A stretch of 42,405 nt of DNA, from NCBI GenBank assembly GCA_003223515.1, contig QHVI01000081.1:1-42405 (forward strand). Reading direction: 5' to 3'. Shown in pieces: positions 30,940 through 38,213 of this stretch. Each line of letters opens with the position of its first letter. Within the stretch, counting starts at the first letter, position 1. The DNA is from Candidatus Angelobacter sp. Gp1-AA117. Lineage in GTDB: Bacteria; Acidobacteriota; Terriglobia; Terriglobales; Acidobacteriaceae. Made by a program: the position numbers and the translations under genes. The notes below the pieces were generated by a model. The model was not told the origin of the DNA. It worked only from the letters and a program-made list of their open reading frames with translations, and ran no database searches.

Positions 30940-31629
30940 ATGCATCCTCTCGACACTCCGGTGTGGTCGGCCTTGACGACTTGTCAGGCTGATGTGGCTT
31001 TGGGAAGTCAAATTGCGCGGCGATTTCCTCCGCAAATGGCGGCGCATGGGGCATTGGCAGAACTCACGGCGGAGGCATATGAGGCGCTCAGCCGGATTTC
31101 GCTGGAGCCGGTGGGTCTATTTTTTCCTGGACCGCCGCAATTGCCTGCGGGCTGGATGATCACGCGGCACATCCGGATGTTCCAGATGGTTCATGAGCGC
31201 AAGCGTGTGCCGCAGATTCAGCTTGCACCCGAGGCGCGGATCGTCGAGCTGAGCGAGAATGACATTGCCGGGATGAGCGGGATTTATGCTCTCACCCGGC
31301 CGGGTCGCACCATTGCGCCACGCATCCAGCAGCTAGGCCCGTTTATGGGCGTGCGTATTGAAGGCAAGCTGATAGCCATGGGTGGTCTGCGGCTGCATGT
31401 CCCTGGATATCGTGAGATCACCACGGTGGCCACGCATCCTGACCACCTCAGCCGCGGATACGCAACTGCTCTGGTGGCTGCGCTCATGCAGCGCATCTAT
31501 GACGCTGGTGAGTCTCCGTTCCTGCATGTAAGGGACGACAACACCCGGGCCATGCAAATTTACGAGCGGCTGGGGTTTGCAAAGCGGATGCAGTTCGATT
31601 ATGGAGTGTGCAGGCAATGTTCCTTGTGA
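30940..31629 (+). CDS. GNAT-family N-acetyltransferase
   Basis: This encodes 229 aa from the ATG at 30940 (MHPLDTPVWSALTTCQ). An upstream in-frame start at 30862 would run through the inverted repeat and is less likely. The N-terminal half (about 10-110) is a variable substrate domain. The C-terminal acetyltransferase core shows MGVRIEGKLIAMGGL, then VATHPDHLSRGYATALVAALMQRI (acetyl-CoA pyrophosphate loop, motif A), then LHVRDDNTRAMQIYERLGF (motif B). This is the FR47-like subgroup. The acceptor is unknown. It is the last gene before a dispersed repeat. Confidence 0.88.
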   Translation: MHPLDTPVWSALTTCQADVALGSQIARRFPPQMAAHGALAELTAEAYEALSRISLEPVGLFFPGPPQLPAGWMITRHIRMFQMVHERKRVPQIQLAPEARIVELSENDIAGMSGIYALTRPGRTIAPRIQQLGPFMGVRIEGKLIAMGGLRLHVPGYREITTVATHPDHLSRGYATALVAALMQRIYDAGESPFLHVRDDNTRAMQIYERLGFAKRMQFDYGVCRQCSL

Positions 31630-31632
31630 ATT

Positions 31633-31735
31633 AACCACAGCGTGGCGGGCCACAACCAAAGGCTTTAACCGCAGAGGACGCAGAGGTAACAAAAGTAGTT
31701 GATGTGTATTGAATTTGGCGGTGTGTTGGGCCCTA
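31633..31735. repeat. Dispersed repeat copy (partner of 11596-11720)
   Basis: AACCACAGCGTGGCGGGCC, GCAGAGGACGCAGAGG, AACAAAAGTAGTTGATGTG and TTTGGCGGTGTGTTGG match the copy downstream of ksgA almost base for base. It begins 4 nt after the GNAT stop codon. Confidence 0.65.
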
Positions 31736-31740
31736 TGGAC

Positions 31741-31760
31741 CGCAGCCGAGAGTGGCTGCG
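31741..31760. repeat. Solitary REP-like palindrome (possible unoccupied target)
   Basis: CGCAGCCGAGAGTGGCTGCG is a near-perfect palindrome (CGCAGCC/GGCTGCG around GAGAGT). It is the same shape as the flanks of MITE copies 1-3, which read CGCAGCCGAGGGCGGCT to the left and CCGAGGGCGGCTGCG to the right. Confidence 0.5.
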
Positions 31761-31792
31761 CTCTATAAAGATCCTGGAGTATTCGCAAGTTT

Positions 31793-32137
31793 ATGTTTCC
31801 TCGTATTCGCGCCACCATTCTGAAAATTCCACGAGGTAAAGTTTCGACCTATGGAGCAGTCGCACGAGCCGCGGGGTTTCCGGGTGCGGCGCGGCAGGTG
31901 GTGTGGGCGCTGCACAAATCGCATGGTCTTCCATGGCACCGGGTGGTTGCAGCCGGCGGACGCATTGCGCTGCCGGGCGAAGCAGGCATGGAGCAGCGGT
32001 TCCGGCTGGAGAGCGAAGGTGTGCTTTTCAGCGGCAGCCGGGTGCGAATGAAAGAGCATGAATTTCAATTCAAGAGCGTGGCACGCGCTAAGACCAAATC
32101 AAAACAGTCGAATTCGCGCCGGAAGAAAATTGGGTAA
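31793..32137 (+). CDS. Alkyltransferase-like (ATL) DNA repair protein
   Basis: This encodes 114 aa. The AGT/MGMT DNA-binding fold is clear: FPRIRATILKIPRGKVSTYGAVARAAGFPGAARQVVWAL, in pieces RGKVSTYGAVARAAG and ARQVVWAL. At the active site the usual PCHRV reads PWHRV, with Trp48 in place of the methyl-accepting cysteine. This is the defining feature of ATL proteins, which bind O6-alkylguanine and hand the lesion to nucleotide excision repair instead of transferring the alkyl group. uvrC is 6 kb away. The basic tail (KTKSKQSNSRRKKIG) runs into a dispersed repeat that supplies the stop codon, so the native C-terminus may have been changed. Confidence 0.92.
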   Translation: MFPRIRATILKIPRGKVSTYGAVARAAGFPGAARQVVWALHKSHGLPWHRVVAAGGRIALPGEAGMEQRFRLESEGVLFSGSRVRMKEHEFQFKSVARAKTKSKQSNSRRKKIG

Positions 32138-32172
32138 ATGGGTAAGTTGGTAAATGGGCAAATGACCCATTG
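32129..32172. repeat. ACCCATTTACC-type repeat, copy 3
   Basis: TGGGTAAATGGGTAAG, TTGGTAAATGGGCAAATG and ACCCATT are units of the family at 28749 and 30892, on the opposite strand. It overlaps the last codon and stop of the ATL gene. Confidence 0.5.
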
Positions 32173-32203
32173 TTCCAGTTTTCTCCTCGCGCCGATTTTG
32201 CCG

Positions 32204-32420
32204 CGCAGCCGAGGACGGCTAATGTCACTTACTTTGCACATTCGAGCATGAATTTAAAAGAAAATTTTCGCATGGGCGGGCAGCAGCGGGGCAGATTCCT
32301 CCGCCCTACTCACGCGCTGAAGAAAACGCGCGTGAGCTTAACGGGCGTTCGGAATGACATCTCTCATTGGATACAGCATGGTGTCTCTAAAGTAAGTGGC
32401 ATTAGCCGAGGGCGGTCGCG
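32204..32420 (-). mobile_element. MITE-like element, copy 2
   Basis: CTAATGTCACTTACTTT (32219-32235) and AAAGTAAGTGGCATTAG (32389-32405) are the terminal inverted repeats, with one mismatch. They are flanked by CCGAGGACGG (32209-32218) and CCGAGGGCGG (32406-32415). The interior matches copy 1 in inverse orientation and copy 3 in the same orientation, with small indels in the A/T tract. Confidence 0.75.
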
Positions 32421-32449
32421 ATCCATCAAGAGCTTCTATTAATTCCACA

Positions 32450-35050
32450 TTACCGCGTTACTGTCACTTGTGATTTAAAGGTCGCACCGGACGTATCCCA
32501 GCCTTGGACGACAATGACGTGCGAGCCGCTGCTGATGGATTGAAAAGTATCTACTGATGCGCTTGAGGTCTTGTAGCGCAGTGAGCCGTCGATATAGACC
32601 TGCGTCGCAGCGATGGGATACCCGGAGCGCGACACTCCCTTGATCTCTACTGTCGACGAGACGAATCCCGCCGTTGGGCTGCTGATCGTAACGAATTGCG
32701 GCCGCACTGTCACGCTGGTGCTGGCGGTAGTGGACGCGCCCAGATTATCGGTAACCGTTGCTTTCACCGAATAGATGCCGGCGGTCTTGTATTGATGAGA
32801 GGCGCTGGCGGCGTTGGCGATCGTGCCGTCGCCAAAATCGATGCTGATACCGGTAATCGTGCCGTCAGGATCGCTGGAACCTGAGGTCGATGCAGTGATG
32901 GAGCCCCCGACCAGCAGCGAGGCCGCACTGGTAGAGACAACTGCAAGCGGCGGTTTGTTGGCCACCATATTTACGGTAAGAGATTGCATGAAGCTGTGCC
33001 CGGAGCTGTCCCAGCCTTTGATGATCAGGGTATGGGCGCCGCCTGCCAGGAGCACAGTGGTATTCAGCGTGGAGGCATTGACGCTGTAGGAAAGGGCGCC
33101 ATCGACATAAATCTGCATGGCGGTGATCATGTAACCGGAGCAACCGCCGGCCACCACCTGTACCGGCAAAGTGGTTGTAATGCCATCCGATGGGCTGCTG
33201 ACGATTACCTCCGGCGACTTCACGGTGATTGTGGATGAGGCGCTGGAGGAGGCACCGGCATTATCGGTCACGGTTGCTGTTACCGTGTATACGCCCGCAG
33301 TCGAGTAGGTATGCGAAGCGGTTGGTCCGGCGGCGCTGGAGCCATCGCCGAAATTGATGCTGGCGCCGGCAATGGCGCCGTCAGGATCAGAAGAGGCAGC
33401 GGTGCTGGCGGTGATGGTGGCCGGTCCATAAGCGACAGTGGAAGAGAGGGACAGGGCAGCGATGGGAGGCTGGTTGGGTGCGGTGACCACCACGGTAGCA
33501 CTCGTCGTCGACGTAGCGCCCAGATTATCTGTAACAGTGGCCGTTACGATATAGGTTCCAGCAGCGCTGTAGACGTGCGAGGCGCTGGAGGCGCTTATGC
33601 CGGCGCTGCCATCGCCGAAATTGATAACCGTGCCGGCAATGGTCCCGTCAGGGTCGCTTGATCCTGCGGCAGAAGCGACGACCGTGACAGGGGCGATGCC
33701 AGATGCCGGCGTAATACTCAGCGCGGCTACCGGAGGCAGGTTGGAGAGGGTAACCGGCACGCCTGCCGACATCTTGTTAGTGATGGAAGGCCTGCCCACG
33801 GCCTGCACGAATACGGTGTAGCTCCCGGAGTTCAGAGTGAACTGTGCCAGATCCATGGACGTGGCGCCGGCAGGAGCATCAGCCAGCCACATGAGGTTTT
33901 CGCCGTCCTGAGAGATGAAAACCCTGTAATGGTCGATGGTGTTGAGCTGACCGGTAATGCTCCAGGATGCCACGGTTCCGGTGACCGAGGCGGAGATGCT
34001 CACGCAATTATCGATTCCGCTTTCGATTTCCGTGCCTTCTTCGTAATCATTCCAGGTCACGATCTGGACGCCGATCATTTGTCTGAGGCTGGAGTAATAC
34101 TTGCCATTCTCGGCCATGGTCTGGAGCCAGGTTGCTCCACACTGCTGGCCGATGACGCGGTTGGCTGTCCATGCCGCCAGCGTGTCATTGAACCCTTTGT
34201 AAGAAGATTCGAGTGAGTAAGCAGGAATCAGAGAGATGGCGGTCTTATCGTAGTAGTCAAGATAGCCCAGCGCCATGGAATTTGTAGCGCTCACGGTTTC
34301 AGGGGCGACCCAGGAGAACCCACCGTTGCTCTGGGCATAACAGAAGCCGCCGGGATTGCGGAAGATAAACAGCGGATTGCCGGGCACTGAAGCGCGGACG
34401 CGGGTCCAATCGAGGGTGTAAGCTTCATGTCCGAAGAAGAAAACCACCGGCTGATTGTTGTAGCGCAGATAAGCTGGAGAGTTTTCGTAGGTGTTGTAAG
34501 CGTAGGTGAGGTCGTTGATGAGCGTCTGCGTCAGATCGCAGCCGGCCAGCGCGGCGCAGGCCTTGAGTGAGCCCGCATCATCCATGATGGCGAAGTTGAA
34601 GCCGGGATAAAGTTCGGCTTCGTGCATCAGTATCTGGCTCGATTGATCGTAGTAAACAAAATGAGTGTTGAAGGTACCCTGTCCAAACCAGTCGATGATT
34701 GCGCCATCGAGGCCACGGCTGATCATATCCACTACCTGTTTATGGACCTGTGCGGAAGTGTTGGAGGTGTAGCCGACAACCATGTGGTCGCCAAATCCGA
34801 ACCAGGGCAGGAAATTGGTGTACATCCTGGCGCTGGAGCCGGAGTATAGGAGGTTGCGAAGCGGCAGTTTGCTGACATTACCAGCGCCGGCGTTTCCGTT
34901 GCTTTGAGCTGCGAAGGTATCGGCGGCGCTGGTATTGTTGGAGGTCTCAGCAGTTAACGTGGTGGTTGCTTTGAAAGCCGTTCCGGCAAAAGCAGCCATG
35001 GAGCAAATTAAAATAAAGAACACCAGTCGGATCTGGTAGTGTCCCCGCAC
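32450..35050 (-). CDS. Secreted GH71/GH99-like glycosidase with PKD and Ig-like domains
   Basis: This encodes 866 aa from the GTG at 35050, preceded by GGGGAGG. A signal peptide (MRGHYQIRLVFFILICSMAAFAG) and Thr/Ser linker precede the catalytic-like domain, about residues 65-360: MYTNFLPWFGFG, MISRGLDGAIIDWFGQG, FFGHEAYTLDW and VQIVTWNDYEEGTEIES. These fit the TIM-barrel GH71/GH99 superfamily (alpha-1,3-glucan or mannan hydrolysis). The tail has three PKD domains (each with SSDPDG and FGDGS/T and VTATVTDN) and two Ig-like domains that share GYPIAATQVYIDG/GYMITAMQIYVDG. The order is PKD-PKD-Ig-PKD-Ig. The substrate is not established. It is transcribed alone, near MITE copy 2. Confidence 0.85.
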   Translation of the reverse strand: MRGHYQIRLVFFILICSMAAFAGTAFKATTTLTAETSNNTSAADTFAAQSNGNAGAGNVSKLPLRNLLYSGSSARMYTNFLPWFGFGDHMVVGYTSNTSAQVHKQVVDMISRGLDGAIIDWFGQGTFNTHFVYYDQSSQILMHEAELYPGFNFAIMDDAGSLKACAALAGCDLTQTLINDLTYAYNTYENSPAYLRYNNQPVVFFFGHEAYTLDWTRVRASVPGNPLFIFRNPGGFCYAQSNGGFSWVAPETVSATNSMALGYLDYYDKTAISLIPAYSLESSYKGFNDTLAAWTANRVIGQQCGATWLQTMAENGKYYSSLRQMIGVQIVTWNDYEEGTEIESGIDNCVSISASVTGTVASWSITGQLNTIDHYRVFISQDGENLMWLADAPAGATSMDLAQFTLNSGSYTVFVQAVGRPSITNKMSAGVPVTLSNLPPVAALSITPASGIAPVTVVASAAGSSDPDGTIAGTVINFGDGSAGISASSASHVYSAAGTYIVTATVTDNLGATSTTSATVVVTAPNQPPIAALSLSSTVAYGPATITASTAASSDPDGAIAGASINFGDGSSAAGPTASHTYSTAGVYTVTATVTDNAGASSSASSTITVKSPEVIVSSPSDGITTTLPVQVVAGGCSGYMITAMQIYVDGALSYSVNASTLNTTVLLAGGAHTLIIKGWDSSGHSFMQSLTVNMVANKPPLAVVSTSAASLLVGGSITASTSGSSDPDGTITGISIDFGDGTIANAASASHQYKTAGIYSVKATVTDNLGASTTASTSVTVRPQFVTISSPTAGFVSSTVEIKGVSRSGYPIAATQVYIDGSLRYKTSSASVDTFQSISSGSHVIVVQGWDTSGATFKSQVTVTR

Positions 35051-35449
35051 ACACGCCTCCCCATCGCACGCCGCTGGCGTGCGCGGCGTAACGTTTCAAT
35101 CGTTATATTTTTCGTACATCTGCTTCACTACCGTGATTGATCGGCGGAAGCAGTTTTTGCCTGACAGGAGGAATCCCTCACATCCGGCGGAAATTTCTTT
35201 GTTGCTTGATTTGCGGCATTCTAGGCATGGAGCGGCCTTAGCCGAATTAGGCAAAACCCCCGCTTGGGGCTAAGTTTTTCACCTATAAAAAGGTCTCTGG
35301 CCGGATCTAAGCGGCGTACTGGCGAATGGACATCTCCAGGTGTGTACCAACGGACAAGGAAAATGCATTATCAAAAAACAACTCAATGGCAGCATTTCGC
35401 TTCCAACAAAGGGGTTATTTCGGCCTCCGGGGACGGTTTTATCTTTACT
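35051..35449. other. Intergenic region with a leader-like terminator hairpin
   Basis: About 400 bases between divergent genes. GCACGCC-GCT-GGCGTGC is a hairpin near the left end. CTTAGCC (35237-35243) pairs with GGCTAAG (35268-35274), followed by TTTTT. No gene is supported; a leader or small RNA is possible (see the terminator entry). Confidence 0.4.
35237..35279 (+). terminator. Candidate intrinsic terminator/attenuator before the DHp-like gene
   Basis: A 7-bp stem CTTAGCC/GGCTAAG with an inner hairpin (ACCCC/GGGGC) is followed by five T residues at 35275-35279. No plus-strand gene lies upstream within the intergenic region, so it would end a short leader RNA. Confidence 0.4.
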
Positions 35450-35710
35450 ATGAGTGAGGAACAGCACATGGGTGCGCAACCGAAAATGGAAACAACAGCG
35501 AGAATTCCTGCGGAAATCAATACCAAGCTGCGGGCCCTGGCCCACGATTTGAGCAATTCCATTGAAACCATCATGCAAGCGTCCTATCTGCTGGCACAGA
35601 TGAAGCTTGATGAGAACGCTAAAAGATGGGCCGACCTGATCGATCAGGCCGGGCGTGATACAGCTCGTATCAACCGCGAAATCCGGGACATACTTCGGGC
35701 CAGTGCGTAA
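35450..35710 (+). CDS. Histidine-kinase DHp-like helix protein without kinase domain
   Basis: This encodes 86 aa from the ATG at 35450. An ATG at 35468 has a better spaced GAGGA site and would give 80 aa; one at 35364 is also possible. The core resembles a HisKA/DHp hairpin: LRALAHDLSNSIETIMQASYLLAQMKL, with His32 in the H-box, then ENAKRWADLIDQAGRDTARINREI. There is no ATP-binding HATPase domain, receiver or membrane segment, and the gene ends with ILRASA. It may be an adaptor like a phosphotransfer helix, or an old kinase fragment. A candidate attenuator precedes it. The function is unknown. Confidence 0.6.
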   Translation: MSEEQHMGAQPKMETTARIPAEINTKLRALAHDLSNSIETIMQASYLLAQMKLDENAKRWADLIDQAGRDTARINREIRDILRASA

Positions 35711-35806
35711 CATTTTTACCGCGGAGCCACAACCAAAAACCTTATCGCTGATGACACAGATGACGCTGATTCACACTGATCCATTGCAGTGAGGAAAGTG
35801 CATGCC
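35711..35806. repeat. Intergenic repeat (ACCGCGGAGCC / CGCTGATGACACAGATGACGC)
   Basis: ACCGCGGAGCCACAACC is a fragment of the ACCACAGCGTGGC family. CGCTGATGACACAGATGACGC repeats GATGACRC words also found near 18766-18800 and 37747-37780. Confidence 0.4.
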
Positions 35807-36559
35807 CTAAGCGGCGCGCAATCCGTAGGAGTGCGCGCGCAGAAAATCCTGAGCATTGCGGTAGCCTTCCAGGGTTCCCACATCCATATAGGTTTCGCCG
35901 CTGAATTTTCCTTTCACAATGTTTCCGGCGGTGATGAAGGCATTCAGCAGGTCGCCCAGATATTCATCGGCACGGTGACGGGCCTCCCACAGCAGTTTCA
36001 ACCGGTGGAATGATTCTCCGCGCGCGGTGACCGCACCCCAGATCCAGTGAGAACGGGCGTCCTTCTTCTTGACCTGTACTTCCTGCACATAACCCAGATC
36101 GTCACAGTTGACGGCGTCGAACACCGAAGGATTGGTGACCGGGAAGAGCACGAGATTGACATCCGCTTGAGTGAGATCGAGGGCCGGCAGGTAAGCATTC
36201 TCGGGGAACCAGATGGTGTCCGGCAGGCCGATCAGAACCTGGTCGTGATGGCGGGCAAAGGGTTCGGCGCGGAAAAGGGCATCGCAAAGTCCCTGGGGCT
36301 GCTGCTGCACTACGTAGAAGATTTCAGCGGCATAGTCACGCTCGGCGTAGTACTTCACAATGTCGGTCTTTTCGGCGGAGATGACCATGCATATCTGCCC
36401 GGCCCCGGCGGCGATCATTCTCTCAACCAGATACTCGGAGACTGCTTTGGGTCGCTCAATGCCATCGACCATGCGCGAGCCAACCGGCAGCAGTTCCTTG
36501 GAGCAGCCCAAGGGTTGAATGCGCTGTCCGGCCCCGGCGGCGGGAATAATTCCAATCAT
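35807..36559 (-). CDS. Nucleotidyltransferase, glucose-1-phosphate (thymidylyl/cytidylyl) transferase-like
   Basis: This encodes 250 aa. The start ATG overlaps the preceding glycosyltransferase stop (TGATG). The GT-A-type nucleotidyltransferase fold begins with GIIPAAGAGQRIQPLGCSKELLPVG, the nucleotide-binding loop. AVSEYLVERMIAAGAGQICMVIS and LIGLPDTIWFPENAY follow, the latter holding the metal-binding Asp. The C-terminal YMDVGTLEGYRNAQDFLR is a family signature. It would activate a sugar-1-phosphate with NTP to give an NDP-sugar. It is coupled to a CgeB-like glycosyltransferase, so the pair may make and transfer one sugar for a spore-coat-like or surface polymer. Confidence 0.9.
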   Translation of the reverse strand: MIGIIPAAGAGQRIQPLGCSKELLPVGSRMVDGIERPKAVSEYLVERMIAAGAGQICMVISAEKTDIVKYYAERDYAAEIFYVVQQQPQGLCDALFRAEPFARHHDQVLIGLPDTIWFPENAYLPALDLTQADVNLVLFPVTNPSVFDAVNCDDLGYVQEVQVKKKDARSHWIWGAVTARGESFHRLKLLWEARHRADEYLGDLLNAFITAGNIVKGKFSGETYMDVGTLEGYRNAQDFLRAHSYGLRAA

Positions 36560-37659
36560 CAGGCCACCTCACTTGTCTCAAGATCCGAGGGCGAGGCAGA
36601 GCGCGCCTCTTCAAAGTATTGCAGCAACTGTTTGGCGCGTACTGCACCGCTATGTTCTTCCAGGGTGCGCTCACGGGCATGCTGCGCCATCTGTGCCAGT
36701 TCATCATCAGTCATGCGCAGAGCCGCTTCCACATCTTCTGCACTGCTCACAACCCGCAAGTCCCGGTGCAGATCAAAAAAGTAATCCAGTGCTTCCCATG
36801 CGTCGGTGATCAGCGGTGTGCCGCAGGCAGCGGCCTCAAAGAAACGTCCGGAAGGGCACCAGCCATTGCGCGCCATCTCTGCCCGCGTGATGTTCAAGGT
36901 GAGCCGAGAGGATGAGTAGAACTCAGGATGCTGATGAGGCGAAACATGCTCGAGAATGCGGATATTGGCGGGCCATTGCCAGTCCCGGGGATACATTGAC
37001 CCTGCCAGCACCAATTGCCTGGCCGGATTGCGGCGCGCCGGTTCGAGAAATAATTCATTGACTTTAGTTTGACGGTCGGGAGCATACGTTCCCATGTAAC
37101 TCAGTTCGCAGGTGAATTCAGGCGATGGCCGGCAGCGCATATACACGTCAGGGTCTACGCATCCATAGAGTGGACGGGCCATGCGCGCTCCATAATCCCG
37201 CTCCAACTGCTGCAGAACTCTTCCGCCTGTAAACGAAAGCACCAGATCAAATCCAGGAAGCTGGTCACGCCGCAGATACTCCACGCCGGTATTTTCCATT
37301 TTGGCGAGCGTGATGGGAGTGTCCAGATCGTAGAAGACGCGCAGGGGGGCCGCCAGATCCAAAACATCAGCGGAGATGCGCTGGCCTTCCGGCAGGTAGC
37401 TGGCCGTCATCACCACGTCAGACTCGGCAGCAATGCGAAGGGCATTGTTCCTGACCTGTGCCCAGTCGTAGTACAACGTAAGATCGCAATAGTCACAGCT
37501 ATAGAAATCGCGCCGGGCGCTGTAATAAGGAACATCTTTTTCAAAGAAATGGACGGTGTGTCCCATGCGGTGCAGGGCGCGGATGATGGCGCGATAAGGT
37601 GTTGCGTGGCCGTTGCCCCAGGATGAGGAGATTGTCAGCCCAAAGATGGTGATCTTCAC
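36559..37659 (-). CDS. CgeB-like glycosyltransferase
   Basis: This encodes 366 aa from the GTG at 37659, with GGTGAGG just upstream. It starts with KITIFGLTISSSWGNGHATPYRAIIRALHRMGH, the N-terminal Rossmann region of the GT4-like CgeB/DUF3880 family. The acceptor half has VVMTASYLPEGQ and FYDLDTPITL. The donor half has LSYMGTYAPDRQTKVNEL and RFFEAAACGTPLITD, where the FEAAACG motif contacts the sugar nucleotide. In Bacillus, cgeB is a spore-maturation gene; in other bacteria these enzymes modify surface glycans. The gene overlaps the nucleotidyltransferase by 1 nt, so they are co-translated. Confidence 0.9.
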   Translation of the reverse strand: MKITIFGLTISSSWGNGHATPYRAIIRALHRMGHTVHFFEKDVPYYSARRDFYSCDYCDLTLYYDWAQVRNNALRIAAESDVVMTASYLPEGQRISADVLDLAAPLRVFYDLDTPITLAKMENTGVEYLRRDQLPGFDLVLSFTGGRVLQQLERDYGARMARPLYGCVDPDVYMRCRPSPEFTCELSYMGTYAPDRQTKVNELFLEPARRNPARQLVLAGSMYPRDWQWPANIRILEHVSPHQHPEFYSSSRLTLNITRAEMARNGWCPSGRFFEAAACGTPLITDAWEALDYFFDLHRDLRVVSSAEDVEAALRMTDDELAQMAQHARERTLEEHSGAVRAKQLLQYFEEARSASPSDLETSEVA

Positions 37660-37889
37660 GAGGCCTCACCGAATGGTCTGCAAAACTGGTTGTAGCGCTT
37701 CAACTGGAATGAGATGAACAGAGATGCTCTGCTGTTGCCGGAAAACCTTACCGCTGACCCAATGGATTTATGCTGAGCGATCCGGTGTGAGGAAACCAGT
37801 GCGTCAGGAAGCGTCAGCATGCGACACATGAGGCGCTGCCACGTGGAATGGCAGTGTTTGGTCACTGCGCTCGCGGTTGAGAGGCATCA
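37660..37889. other. Intergenic region, no gene seen
   Basis: About 230 bases upstream of the glycosyltransferase. It contains GCGCTGCCACGTGGAATGGC and repeats of GATGAAC words, but no convincing ORF or terminator. It runs into MITE copy 3. Confidence 0.4.
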
Positions 37890-38106
37890 GCGCAGCCGAG
37901 GGCGGCTCATGTCACATACTTTGCACATTCGAGCATGAATTTAAAAGAATTTTCGCACGGGCGGGCAGCAGCGGGGCAGCTTCCTCCGCCCTACTCACGC
38001 GCTGAAGAAAACGCGCGTGAGCTTAACGGGCGTTCGGAATGACATCTCTCATTGGGATACAGCATGGTGTCCCTAAAGTAAGTGGCATTAGCCGAGGGCG
38101 GCTGCG
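37890..38106 (-). mobile_element. MITE-like element, copy 3
   Basis: CTCATGTCACATACTTT (37906-37922) and AAAGTAAGTGGCATTAG (38075-38091) are the inverted repeats. They are flanked by CCGAGGGCGG at 37896-37905 and 38092-38101. The outer bases complete the palindrome CGCAGCCGAGGGCGGCT...GGCTGCG. The interior is nearly identical to copies 1 and 2. Confidence 0.75.
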
Positions 38107-38175
38107 GTACATAAGTTCTATCCTGAGATGAACTCTTATCTGCCGCACACATCAAGGCCAATAAACCGTCTAAGC

Positions 38176-38213
38176 CAAAGCTAACAGCTAAAAGCCAAAA
38201 GCTAAAAGCCAAG
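38176..38213. repeat. GCTAAAAGCC tandem-like tract at the uvrC 3' end
   Basis: AAAGCTAACAGCTAAAAGCC and AAAAGCTAAAAGCCAAGG are near-tandem 7-bp units. The tract supplies the uvrC stop codon (TTTTAG) in the reverse strand. Related words occur at 17241-17275 and 28338-28408. Confidence 0.5.

Noticed and set aside
30862-31629. Starting the GNAT protein at 30862
   Set aside because: The extra N-terminus would be translated from the AT-rich inverted repeat. ATG at 30940 gives a compact, conventional GNAT.
35079-35273. Small plus-strand frame upstream of the DHp-like gene
   Set aside because: It lies over the terminator-like leader and has no ribosome binding site or family motif.
37656-37865. 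Short minus-strand frame overlapping the CgeB start
   Set aside because: It has no motif, no ribosome binding site and a random composition. The GTGA overlap is coincidental.
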